Shown here piece after piece: positions 45,385-55,835 of a DNA stretch of 64,000 nt; position 1 is the first letter of the stretch; every line of letters begins with the position of its first letter. Location: contig OW388293.1 in NCBI GenBank assembly GCA_936450465.1, positions 54,463,201-54,527,200 of the forward strand, read 5' to 3'. Origin of the DNA: Gibbula magus. Lineage: Eukaryota > Mollusca > Gastropoda > Trochida > Trochidae. The notes under the pieces are model-generated. The model did not search any database, was not told the DNA's origin, and worked only from the letters and a program-made list of their open reading frames with translations. The position numbers were made by a program, and so were the translations under genes.

Positions 45385-45640
45385 CAAACCAAGAAGATTA
45401 AGAGCCTTTGGCAGCTCAAACTCCTCACAGTGTTGTTGTATCTGTGCATCAAACCTTTAAAGCACAGGGACGAGGTTGATGTCAGAAATAAAGCCTTTCA
45501 TTGATATGAAACCAGCGGCGAACATCCTCGCAGGTCAAACTCCTCACAGTGTTACATCTCTCTGTACATCAAATCTGTATAGCTGGTCAGACCTGCATGC
45601 GGGACAAGGTTGATGTAAGAAATCAAACCTTACACAACAA
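45385..45640. repeat. Diverged tandem pair of about 130 bp
   Basis: Two units share CAAACTCCTCACAGTGTT, CATCAAA(C/T)CT and ACGAGGTTGATGT or ACAAGGTTGATGT. They lie just left of the long hairpin at 45679. Confidence 0.6.
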
Positions 45641-45678
45641 TGTTGCTACTTTATTGACATGACACCAGCAAGAATAGA

Positions 45679-45914
45679 AACCTACAACTTCCAAACGCAA
45701 GGCATAACTTTTGCCAGTCTCCATTACTGGCTGATTGAGGCCTTGCAGTATTTCCTTAAGATCTTAGTGCTTGGAAATTCTGGGCACAATATGCATCTTA
45801 GGTGCAGCGACCCACTATCTTGGCATGACAAAGTGAGGGAAATACTGCAAGGCCTGAATCAGCCAGTAATGGAGACTGGCAAGAGTTATGCCTTGCGTTT
45901 GGAAGTTGAGAAAC
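45679..45914. repeat. Long hairpin, about 75-bp arms
   Basis: The left arm (45679-45752) and right arm (45838-45914) are nearly perfect complements, for example CCAAACGCAAGGCATAACTT against AAGAGTTATGCCTTGCGTTT. The loop is about 85 nt. A transcript of either strand would form a long duplex. The open frame spanning it is a by-product. Confidence 0.88.
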
Positions 45915-47297
45915 CTATGGCAGCTAGGTAATACACTGACATAAGCATTATGTGATTGTATCAAAACCAAAATATTGCATCCTTGATATAAAGAAGTTGT
46001 AAATCCATAGAATTTGTGTCATGCTGCATCAATGTATATGTTTCCACACGTTCCAACATTCCCTGATTGTGTTAGAAGACTTAGCCTCGTACTGCTGGTG
46101 GTTGGTTTCTTATCACTAAATGAAATGTTGGGATTTGAAAATTAATGATTGTTCATCGGTCTTCTCATATGGGCACTGCCAATTGCATGATTTACAGTAA
46201 TATTTTTGGTTGGTTATTTATTGTGCAATACATGTGAATGCTGGCTACACAATCAGGAGATAGCAGATCATGCGAATACAAATACAAATACGAGTTGGAT
46301 GTTCAATTTGTTTCTGCTCAAACTTACATCTGCTTAATCATCGCCTCTCAAAGTATGAATGAGGATTTTTTTAAACATGCAAGCTTCCTATTCAATCTTT
46401 CCCTCCAATTTCATTGTGCTGCAAGTATATTGCGCAGTAAAAATAATGTTGGATTTCATATCAAAACTACCCAGAACAATGCTACTGCATATAAATTGTT
46501 CAGAAAAGAGTTTCATCACTGTATATATCCTATGATTATTTCCATTGATGTCCATTACAATCACACCAGAAACTATACATTTACATACTACTTGAATCTA
46601 TTGAATGATCTCTCATGACTCTCAACAGCATGCTGCACTGAATAGCCAAGTACGGAGTTGTAAAAGCTCCGAACACTGTGTATGAAGATTGAAGCAGTGA
46701 AGCAGAGCACAATTAAATACCAAGCTTCAGGCTGATTAATTTACAAATACCATTTCGTCAGATTTCCTCTCGCTGACAAGGAAAGATATTTATGTGTTTC
46801 TGATGAGAAAGTTTCAGATAAAGTGCCTCGTAAATGCACACAACTCCTAGATAAAAGAAACCGATCCCGAATCTTGGAGATGATAGGAATATGGCCGACC
46901 TGGTGATGGCTTAATGTAACTTGTTAAGTCAAGGTTAGAATGATAAACATTGCCATGTATTACCAATTTGTGTCCAAACTTGAATCTTCCAGTCCTAATG
47001 AAAGTACATGGCAGACCAATACACAAAGCAGATTTAACTATTAACCTACAGAATTATCAATACATAGTGGCGGATCCAAGAGGGGGAAGGGGGCATGTGC
47101 TCAGGGAAAACAAATCCTTCCTTTTATCCTTGACGTGTAAAATGAGTTGAACTTATTGCTAAACGTAACACATGCTTAAAAACACTCTTGATATAAGTTT
47201 TGTGTATTGGTTCATATTTAGTGTCCCCTGTGATTGGTTAGTGTTTAGTCTCCTCTGTGATTGGTCCATATTTAGTGTCCCCTCTCATTGGTCACTG
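45915..47297. other. Sequence with no gene found
   Basis: About 1.4 kb. A scrap at 47068-47100 (AGTGGCGGATCCAAGAGGGG) looks like a dispersed repeat end. The open frame at 46238-46618 shows no domain or splice signals. Confidence 0.45.
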
Positions 47298-47772
47298 CAA
47301 AGAAAAGAAAGGTGGTGCGGCTACCAAACACATAGAAAACCAGGCGGTTGACAACTTCAAGGGTTTGATTGTAACGTTTCGCCACCCGGGCGGCTTCTTC
47401 AGACAAAAAATAGGCAAGGAGGCAGAGCTAAAGTACTAAAATGAGGTTCACAGGTTCACTCTCAATTCTATTTCAAACTTAAATTCCTTCACTTTTCCAT
47501 TCATAGTACCACATTTTCCTTCTCATATTACTTATGAATTCTCTCATATACCACATACTGGCCTTCAGCCTCCAGCTGATTGTGACATCATAAACACCAT
47601 TGTGACATCATCAACAGTGAACCTCATTTTAGTACTTTAGCTCTGCCTCCTTGCCTAAATTTTGTCTGAAGAAGCCGCCCTCACGGGTGGCGAAACGTTA
47701 CAATTAAACCCTTGAAGTTGTCAACCGCCTGGTTTTCTATGTGTTTGGTAGCCGCACCACCTTTCTTTTCTC
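47298..47772. repeat. Long inverted repeat, 155-bp arms, with hammerhead-like core
   Basis: The arms 47298-47452 and 47620-47772 are about 95% complementary around a loop of about 165 bp. Each arm contains, in opposite sense, CTGAAGA, then a GCCGCCC/GGGTGGC hairpin, then GAAAC (47666-47696 on plus; 47375-47402 on minus). This matches the CUGANGA, stem II, GAAA order of a hammerhead ribozyme. A convincing stem III and cleavage site were not found. Confidence 0.85.
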
Positions 47773-48516
47773 ATTTAATAATGTTTTACCACATTATCGC
47801 GGCTATCTGTATCCTTTAGTGGATCCATGTAGTACCAGCTCGTTACCTCCTCAAGCCCACCGGGGACAAGCGCCTCCTCTCTGCAAAGTAAACCCCACTG
47901 AACTCCCTCTAGATCCACCACTATGATTAGTGTATATAGTGTATCAAATAAGCTCATAATATTCCAGGGCATGTTTTATAAATGTATCAAGAAAATTAAA
48001 ATAAGACGACAAAGCTTGTTTTGGGGACCAGAGCAAGTTAAAGTAATCATTTATACCTTTTATTTTGCAAAACTTACATCTGCATGTGACAGCTATCATA
48101 AAGGAACATTAGCTCTGCAGATTAGAAGCCAGACATATAATAATCTCACCAGACTCAGGCAATATGAGTCTATTGCCTGAAGGATGCTTTTATTTCTGTA
48201 TTGCCCGTTTGTTTATCATTTACAGATAAAATTTGCTTGTTCATAGCCTATCGGTATATATGTTAAGCAATAAGAAAAATAAAGAGTGATATGACTACAG
48301 AAGGGAGATATATTGTAAACATGATTTACACATCTTAAACTTTGAAAAAAAGTTCATATTTCCCTTTTCATACTGAAAACAAAACACATATACCAGGGGA
48401 AAATCCATCTCATTTAATATTTTTTTTATTAAATTTTATTTCCCTGTCTTTTTATTTATTTGTCCAATAAAAATTACTTTAAAAATCTTAGTATGGTTCC
48501 ACAGACTTTAAATGGA
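47773..48516. other. Sequence with no gene found
   Basis: About 740 bp of AT-rich sequence. No repeat end or exon was recognised. Confidence 0.5.
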
Positions 48517-48520
48517 TTAA

Positions 48521-48973
48521 AGGTGCATCCATTGTGTTTCATAAAATGTTATTAGGCTTTAATACGTTCCGACTCACCATATGTGCTGTTTACAGTGCAA
48601 ATAAACTACCTCAGCTTGCATATTTATTCCCAAACGCCAAATATATCAGAATTACTAGTTTCCAATTAAAACAGAGTAACAAGATTACGCATGTGCAGAA
48701 ACCGAAAGTGCACGTCCCATTTACATGCACAGTAGTTATATGACCTATTAAACATGATCAATCCAAATTTATCATTTTGTTTGTACATTTCAATCGCGAT
48801 GTATTGTCCGGTTTTCGATCAGAAATCACTACTTTTAACTTCATATCGTCAATATACTAAGTTTACTAGCTATCATCAAAATGGTGGTTTTTGGTATCAG
48901 TCGGTACTTCTTGAAAAAGTAACACCATTTATAACGTTTGGAATATGTGACCCACAACAACACAAATTAACCT
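48521..48973 (-). mobile_element. TTAA-flanked MITE, family B, copy 3
   Basis: 453 bp, ends AGGTGCATCCATTGTGT and ACAACACAAATTAACCT, flanked by TTAA at 48517-48520 and 48974-48977. It lies in the opposite orientation to copies 1 and 2. The open frames inside are fortuitous. Confidence 0.86.
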
Positions 48974-49149
48974 TTAAGGATTGACAATTCACACCTCAAT
49001 CCATCAACAAGTGCAGCATGAGTTTCTACTCACTTCAATATCTTTTACATGTGAACAAATTCAAACATTTTCAAACCCTTCAATATCTACTAAATGTCAA
49101 CATATTCTCAATTTTTCACAATTGTAAATATAGCCATAGCAATAGCCAA

Positions 49150-49460
49150 TGGAGCACAGTGGTGTAGTGGTTAGCATGCTTGCCTCTCACGCCAACGGCC
49201 CGGGTTCGAATCCCGGTGGAGACACCAAACATTTGTGACCTGGGTCTTATACTGTGTTTTGCCCCTGGGCAAGGCACTTCATCCACATTGCACTCAGTCC
49301 ACCCAGCTGTTTAAATGGGTACCTGAACACGGGAGGTACGGACCTAGTAGCGGCACCGAAAGTAAAATTCCTTCAGGGTAATAATTGTACTGCCATTGAG
49401 CAGTGCTTGCACTGGATATTAGGCGTTAAAATGTATATCATTATTAATATTATCATAAAA
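49150..49460 (+). mobile_element. Full-length tRNA-derived SINE (family S3)
   Basis: The tRNA-like head carries an A box (TGGTGTAGTGGTTAGCATGC) and a B box (GGGTTCGAATCCCGG) at normal spacing, so internal pol III promoter elements are intact. The body contains CTGGGCAAGGCACTTCATCC and CACCCAGCTGTTTAAATGGG, a central block seen in several invertebrate SINEs. It ends in ATTATTAATATTATC. The head lacks a folded acceptor stem, so I do not call a functional tRNA gene. Confidence 0.88.
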
Positions 49461-51125
49461 TTTCAAGCAAAAGTTGAAAGAGGATGTTGAAACGGCCAAT
49501 ACTACCTCTAAAACCTTTTACAAATGTTTGTTTTATTCTTCTGTAAATGTATTTGCTGTTGTATGATCTTCAGGATAACTCCATTCATGCTGTGAATGCA
49601 ATAAAGAAGTAATTATCCAGAAAATCATGTTTTCTTATGTATTCCACTTCTAAAAGCCCTTCAAAGACTTGATACAGTCAATACTTCTGATAGAACAAGG
49701 AATGTCCTTCAGGAAATCCTTACTACTTCCGAAACCTTTACAAACGTCCGGATGATTTTTTCTCCTGTAAATCTAACTATCTACATCAAATTGATATCCA
49801 TATGGATAATAGAGCATTCATTGTTCGAGTTACGAGGATGAATTACAGGGTTCTCGCTACTCATCCGTACTTTCATGCATATCTGGTCTAAACCTTAGCT
49901 AAGAAACCAAGGCCTCATTTCCTTACAGGCTATTAGCTATTGCAATTGGAATCAATAAGACTTAGTGGACCCTTTGTCCGAGCTGAGGATATTAATTAAG
50001 CTGGAGTTGCCCCGGGGTCAGTGCTGAGTCCCTTTCTTTTCATACAGTAATGTTAACATCCGTACCAGAGCTTATTAGCACTGGTTATCAGCTGACAAGA
50101 CGACTTGGCTATAAGCCTTAAATAGCACTCAAAACAATATTCAGAAAGATAATGGAAAGTGTTAATGTAACTTTGACAATGTCACACTATAACATATAAC
50201 CCTATAAACATACAGGTTTTCATAGCTGACAAGGAGCTAATGTTTTTCTTTCGTAGTACAGGATCATTTTCACCACCACTTGCATGGAGCTTTTGAAAAT
50301 CAGACCGTATCAGTTATTATTAAGCTCTGTTTGATTAGCACATATGTGCCATCTTGAATTCTTTCTTTAAAATTGATATAATTTTGACAACAGGCTGATA
50401 AAGGGGATATCAAATGATCGATGATGATCATTGTGTTGGTAAAAATGACAGCTTTGGTGTTCATAATGAAACAGAAATGGTGATGTTGACGATGATGTTG
50501 ATGATGATGACGATGATCCCAACACATGAAAAGACAATCAATGCTTTACCAAAGAGTACCAAAGACCAAATAAAGTAGTGTCCATTAAAGGTTAAGGGTT
50601 GTCAATTACATATCATTCTCATCATGAATCATTTCTTCTAAAAATGCTTTAATAATAAACTTTATAAATAAACATTACAATTATTAATGCCCCATGGAAG
50701 GATTGTTCAAACAGCTTTTGCATTGTAGCCTGCATTCAATAATTATTAGCCTCTGGGAACATTGTTCTAAAAGCTATTACCAAGTGCTACAAATAGCCAC
50801 AAACTATCCTCTTCACAGTATGTTTCAATGTAATAGAAACCTCGGTACGATTTCATTACTGCCACATACCGATCATCTATTATTCAAGGTATTCTGAATA
50901 GGTATGTTCTGCTTGAAGCAGGTGCAGCAACTTAGTCACAATTTCTAAAATATCTCTACAATAATAAAATATTCTACTTTCAGATATTATTGTAACAATC
51001 AAAATGCCTCTTTTTTGAATAATCCTTTTTGGATAATTTTCTGAAATCATTGCAATATGCACAATGTATAGACAATGAGATTATTATTCAAACAAATTAA
51101 TAAAACAAGAGTTTGAATTGTGACG
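49461..51125. other. Sequence with no gene found; GAT microsatellite at 50478-50520
   Basis: A short GATGATGTTGATGATGATGA run lies at 50478-50520. The rest is unassigned AT-rich sequence. Confidence 0.5.
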
Positions 51126-51139
51126 GTAATGATGTATTG

Positions 51140-51567
51140 ACCGTGGTGGTAGTAGTTATACTAATAGTAGTGATAGTAGTAATAGTGATTATAGTAGTAC
51201 TAATACAAGTAATAGTAGTGATAGTAGAAATAGTAGTTATAGTAATAGTATCAGCATTAGTTGTACAGTAAAAGTAGTGGTTATTTCAAGCAGTAGTGGT
51301 AGTAGTTACAGTTGAGGTAGCAGTAGTAGTAGAAGTAGTAGTAATACCAATGCTAATACTAGTAGTAGTAGTACTAGTAGTAGTAGTAATAGTAGTAGTA
51401 GTAGAAGAAGTAGAGGTTATAGTAGTAGTTGTTCTAGTAGTGGTATTAGAAATAGTAGTAGTGGTAGTAGTACTAGTAGTAGTAGGAGTAGTAGTAGTAG
51501 TAGTAGTAGTAGAAGTAGAAGTTATAGTGATAGTAGTAATAGTAGTAGCAGTAGCAGTAGCAGTAGC

Positions 51568-51600
<33 letters not shown>

Positions 51601-51607
51601 GGTAGTA

Positions 51608-51649
<42 letters not shown>

Positions 51650-51830
51650 AAGTAGAAGTAGAAGTTATAGTGATATTAGTAATAGTAGTAGTAGTAGTAG
51701 TAGCAGTAGCAGTAGTAGTAGTAGTAGTGGTGGTAGTAGTAGTAGTAGTGGTGGTATTAGTATAGTAGCAGCAGTAGTAGTAGTAGTAGTAGCAGTCGAG
51801 GTAGTAGTATTAGTGGTAGTAATGTTAGTT
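51140..51830. repeat. AGT trinucleotide array, about 690 bp
   Basis: A long, impure AGT/GTA array with AGC, GGT and AGA variants. The open frame across it, made almost wholly of Val, is an artefact of the repeat. Confidence 0.97.
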
Positions 51831-51839
51831 TTTGTTTTA

Positions 51840-52716
51840 GTAACTTATACTAACTGTACTAGATGTAGAACTTTATGACCTACTTTAAAACATTTATACA
51901 TAAGAATATAATCAGAAATATTCTTAAAATCATTTCTGGTTTTATATCTTGTGACATCAAATATTAGAACAGCCAAAGCAGTAAAGTTTCTTCAAATGTG
52001 CTTACAAAACGCTATTACAGTCAATGCTTCCTGTTTAACTTAATCATCAACACTGCATGAGAATGGATTTTTTTTTCAGAAATGTCAAATGGCTGAAATT
52101 TGATATCATTATTATTTCACTCTGGAATCCAACCCATTATCTTATTTACATTCAGGCAAAACTCACTTCTATCTCTGATATATAATTAAATTTATCATAT
52201 ATATAAACTAGCTTCCAACAGAAATTTTACCAACAGCAATGGCAGATGGTTTAATGTCATGAATGATAAATACGATGAAACATAGTAATATGTTGTGTCC
52301 AAAAGCAAAGTAAAATAAATTTCCATTTTTGAAACGTTATCTACGAATTATGTTTGTGAAAAACACAAACTGTCGTTTTGAAATCTGGTTAACTAGGCAC
52401 GATACAAGAGTGAAACATGGCTTGTTTAATGATGTCAAACAGTAATGATGCAAGAAAGTACATCATGTCATGTTTATTGGCTTGATTTCCATATTTTATA
52501 AATTTTAGGATTAAATGTAAACAATTTTGTCAACAAACAGCCGTAAATATAAAAGTATCATACAAAGATAAGGGAATCCTTCCGAACCAGAAACATATAC
52601 TTATCAAAGACATTCAAGGTCAACTTTTTCTGGTGGTGGTATTTTGTTTTTGGACTCTGCTAAAAATGTGGTGGCGCCTATTTTGGTCGATTTTAACAGA
52701 GGACCATGTATGTATA
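51840..52716. other. AT-rich sequence with no gene found
   Basis: About 880 bp. No repeat or exon was recognised. Confidence 0.5.
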
Positions 52717-52812
52717 CGTTAGCACCCTCCTCAAGGGCGATATGGATTTCAACGCTCGAGCCGTCAAGGCGAGAGTGTTGAATCCATATCGGCCGTAGAG
52801 GGGGGTGCTAAC
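52717..52812. repeat. Hairpin, about 45-bp arms
   Basis: GTTAGCACCCTCCTCAAGGG and CGATATGGATTTCAACGCTC pair with their complements in GAGAGTGTTGAATCCATATC and GGGGGGTGCTAAC. It directly abuts the inverted end at 52815. Confidence 0.85.
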
Positions 52813-52929
52813 CTACTTACACCACGTGGGCACCGAACGGAATGGACTCGTCCATCACGTGTTGACACTTCTATTTTCGGAACAGGTGCACGCGTTTTCT
52901 ACTTAAAACGTAACAAGCACGTGCACCCC

Positions 52930-53053
52930 ATGCATCTTCATGGTTACACGCGGTTTTGGAGACGTGATTCATTGTGCGAGATGATTTCAAGGGAATCGGA
53001 CGACGAACTTTGTCGGGCGTTACAAGAAGTGACAGACACCGAGACAGATGTTG
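52930..53053 (+). CDS. Unknown two-exon gene candidate, exon 1
   Basis: The product is not recognised. ATG at 52930 opens 41 codons beginning MHLHGYTRFWRRDSLCEMIS and ending ALQEVTDTETDV plus one base, before a strong GTAAGT donor. The same frame stays open upstream to about 52800, so the true start could be further 5'. Codon use is GC-richer than the surroundings. Joined to 53632 it continues in phase. Confidence 0.35.
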
Positions 53054-53235
53054 GTAAGTGTTAAAGATTGTTGGTTTTAAATATATATTTTAGCAAAGTT
53101 TAGAATTGATTTAGTTTTGCATTTCCCAAAATCTATGTACGTATATAGCATATATATAGTATTGTGATCTTCGTTCGCTGCTCGAAACCATAGTGATTTA
53201 ATACTTTAGAACATCAAATATATCTTACAGTTTTT

Positions 53236-53450
53236 ATGCCCCCGTATCGGAGATTCCGGGGGTATATTGTTTTTCACCTATCCGTCTGTCTGTCCGTGTG
53301 TTTGTCCACAAAAACTTTAACCATGGCCATAACTTTGGATTGCTCAGAGCTAGGGCTTTCATACTTGGCATGTGCATACCTTGTTGTGATGGCTGATAAT
53401 AGCATATATTCGGGGGCATCCGTGTTTAACAAACACATCTTGTTCATATC
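53236..53450 (+). mobile_element. Helentron-like short repeat, family H4, copy 1
   Basis: Begins TGCCCCCGTATCGGAGATTC then CGGGGG (a hairpin), followed by TTTTTCACC and a TCCGTCTGTCTGTCCGTGTG run. It ends near GGGGGCATCCGTGTTTAACA. The same sequence in reverse is at 60905-61118. It is nested between the two exons of the candidate gene. Confidence 0.6.
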
Positions 53451-53631
53451 TATCGGGTCTAAATAACGCAGCTCATTTCATCTTGTTTCAGTAAGTGATT
53501 CAGAAAACAAAATTTTAAAATGTGAAAAATTATTAAACTAAATGTAAATTTTAAGAAATATGCCTTGTGCTTATCTTATTTAGTATTGCATTTCCCATAA
53601 CCTTAACTACAAACTCAATATTGTCTTGAAG

Positions 53632-53750
53632 GAACAGCAGACAAACGATGGGATACAACACACTCCAGAAGATGGTCCCGATGTGTTCAGAAGGCAGCTG
53701 GTGTCAAGGGCTACAAGACAACCACTCACGCAACGAGACTCTATCATTGA
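53632..53750 (+). CDS. Unknown two-exon gene candidate, exon 2
   Basis: Follows a modest acceptor (TTGTCTTGAAG). In phase with exon 1 it reads GTADKRWDTTHSRRWSRCVQ then KAAGVKGYKTTTHATRLYH and stops at TGA 53748-53750. It is strongly basic and might bind nucleic acid. The predicted total is 80 residues. The frame could equally be part of a decayed transposon protein. Confidence 0.3.
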
Positions 53751-53769
53751 TAATGGAACTTTGGACACA

Positions 53770-54377
53770 GGAGCGTCATAGGTATGTTGTATACCCTACA
53801 AACATCCTTTTAATCTTATTGCTTTCTAATATTAAAAAAACACATTAGACCATGTTGATGTACGTAAAGACAGATACAGTGCGGCAAATTATTTAGTAAT
53901 TCAAGAATGCACTACTTATCGTCTAACTTATGACGTCACGCTATATATGTATTCCGACCCATTCTATCATTTAAAATGCGACCAGTTCAAGTTGCACAAT
54001 ATACAAATTTTCCTTCTATGTATATATATAAATGTATATATATACTTAATTCAACAGAAGTTTACCAAAACCATTTTATGTTGAAAAACAGGTGTGTGCA
54101 GTTACACAAGAAAAAACACAGAGCAGAAAGCCATGGTCATCGTCATATTGAATGAGGACAAGCCGGGAAGCAGGAGACTGTATCGACAACACAGACACCT
54201 CTGCATCTACTAACGTCAGTCACGCTGTCATCACCAGATACTGGCCACACGATTCGCATTGCAAACTGCGTTGTAAATTCATGATATAAAGAGAATTTGA
54301 CTTGACCTATTTATTGAACATTCGTTGACATTTGGAGAGTAAGTTTATTTTCAGTCCCTTTTTTGACATATTTACGG
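53770..54377. other. Sequence with no gene found
   Basis: A possible further exon start after AAAAACAG at about 54091 (GTGTGTGCAGTTACACAAGA) has no clear frame link. Otherwise unassigned. Confidence 0.4.
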
Positions 54378-54530
54378 AGGTAATTTTCAAATATTGTTTC
54401 TAGGCGAAGCCGAGGAACAATATTTGATAATTACCGATGTTCAAAGTTCCGTGGGGAGATAAGTCAAAGACCGAGGCGAAGCCGAGGTCGGACTTATCTA
54501 CCCAAGGTTAGGTTAGTAAATATCCGAAAT
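54378..54530. repeat. Two adjacent hairpins with GGCGAAGCCGAGG loops
   Basis: GGTAATTTTCAAATATTG pairs with CAATATTTGATAATTACC, and GATAAGTCAAAGACC pairs with GGTCGGACTTATC. Both loops contain GGCGAAGCCGAGG. Confidence 0.7.
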
Positions 54531-54857
54531 TCAGACTCCAAATAGCATACCCGGGTGTTATTCACATATCAACCTCTGACGTATGATAACAAGGTTGTTA
54601 CATAGAAAATTAACCTGTCAGAACAATGGACATAACATACCCTAGTGGTGTAAGTAAAGTTAATTAATATTCTACCCTATGTTAAAAGTCCAAATATATG
54701 TTTCAAATGAAAAAAATATGCATCATAATTTTCTGAAAGGGCATTTTCTAATGAACAGCTCAATCTCTTCTGAGTGAACAATTTACAGGAATCACAGAGG
54801 GAAAAGATTGGCTAAGACAACTCAGTTTTATTTTCAGGATATCTAGCCTCTTATCCA

Positions 54858-55138
54858 GGTGAGGTGAGGTGAATTGGGGTTTAACGCCGCTTTCAAGAGT
54901 ATTTCACTTATATCGCGGCTGCTAGTATTATGGCAGAGAGAAAGCCCGCAACGCCATGTGGCTATGCATTGCGGTAAAACCTGCGAGCATCGGCTGGAAC
55001 TAGCGAACCATTGGTGGTACTGCACTGAAATTCAGTGTAGCATTGCACCCAAACCTGACTGCGTGTAGAACAGTTCTCTACTGCAGACAAAGTTGCCGTG
55101 CCCCTGGCAGGATTCGAACCCCGGACCTCTTGATCCGA
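54858..55138 (-). mobile_element. SINE (family S2), minus strand, with 13-bp target duplication
   Basis: The tail GGTGAGGTGAGGTG at the left, then the S2 body, then the complement of the tRNA head (B box seen as GGATTCGAACCCC). It is flanked by exact 13-bp direct repeats AGCCTCTTATCCA (54845-54857 and 55139-55151), the mark of LINE-driven target-primed insertion. It landed immediately 5' of another SINE. Confidence 0.92.
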
Positions 55139-55151
55139 AGCCTCTTATCCA

Positions 55152-55375
55152 AGAGATGTAGCCCAGTTGATAGAGCTCATCACCCGGGTTCGATTCCCGG
55201 CCACGTCATAACAAAGACGTTAAAAGATGGAATTATTGCTTCTTTGCTTGGTGCTCAGCATTATAGGGATACAACAACGCTTGAACTGGTGCTGCACTGT
55301 GGCTGTCGGGTGCCAAGAGCACAAATAGAAGTTCCAATTTACTTTGTAATGAGGACAATAAAGTATTATTATTAT
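55152..55375 (+). mobile_element. tRNA-derived SINE (family S1), near full length
   Basis: The head has an A box (ATGTAGCCCAGTTGATAGAG) and B box (GGGTTCGATTCCCGG). The body contains GCTCAGCATTATAGGGATAC and CAACAACGCTTGAACTGG, and the tail is ATT repeats (55363-55378). It matches the split copy at 891-1150. Confidence 0.88.
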
Positions 55376-55385
55376 TATCATATGA

Positions 55386-55831
55386 TATTATGCATCCCAT
55401 TAACGCAGGCGAGACGTTTAAATCCTCGAACTCTGCCATGATGGACATTGGATAAAGACTCTGCTCTAAGCTTTGGTTGAGTATGGGAGCAAATCGAGTG
55501 TAAAGCCAGAGCTTTGGTTCCAGTCGGCGCCAAGGGGCGACTCCAAGAGACAGGCAACTATTAGCTTGTAAATGATTACTTCCACAGGTTATTATGATAG
55601 AATTATAGCCATCTGCTTGCTTCCTTCACTCAAGAGTTGCTGATGCCAAGTTGTTGATATTTTCCATATTTGTCATATCAAAGGTTTGATTATTGCTTAA
55701 TTGGCAATAATCTACTGATTTGATTTCATATGTTATACATATTATTTATATGTCTGTATTTAATGCCGGTCAGTTTGGCGATTCTCCCCTTCTCTCCCTC
55801 TGATGTAATGTGACATATAGTAAGACTTTAT
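55386..55831. other. Sequence with no gene found
   Basis: About 450 bp. No repeat end or exon was recognised. Confidence 0.5.
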
Positions 55832-55835
55832 TTAA

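Larger units (their letters stand above)
52815..54655. mobile_element. Possible 1.84-kb inverted-repeat element
   Basis: The left TACTTACACCACGTGGG and right CCCTAGTGGTGTAAGTA are inverted with two mismatches. No target duplication is seen. The interval contains the two-exon coding candidate, a nested Helentron-like repeat (53236-53450) and GAAGCCGAGG hairpins near its right end. The short end match makes this tentative. Confidence 0.38.

Noticed and set aside
45659..45931. 90-codon frame
   Set aside because: It spans a long hairpin, so coding potential is an artefact of inverted sequence.
49150..49215. tRNA gene
   Set aside because: A and B boxes are present, but there is no matching acceptor stem, and the sequence continues as a SINE body with a repeat tail.
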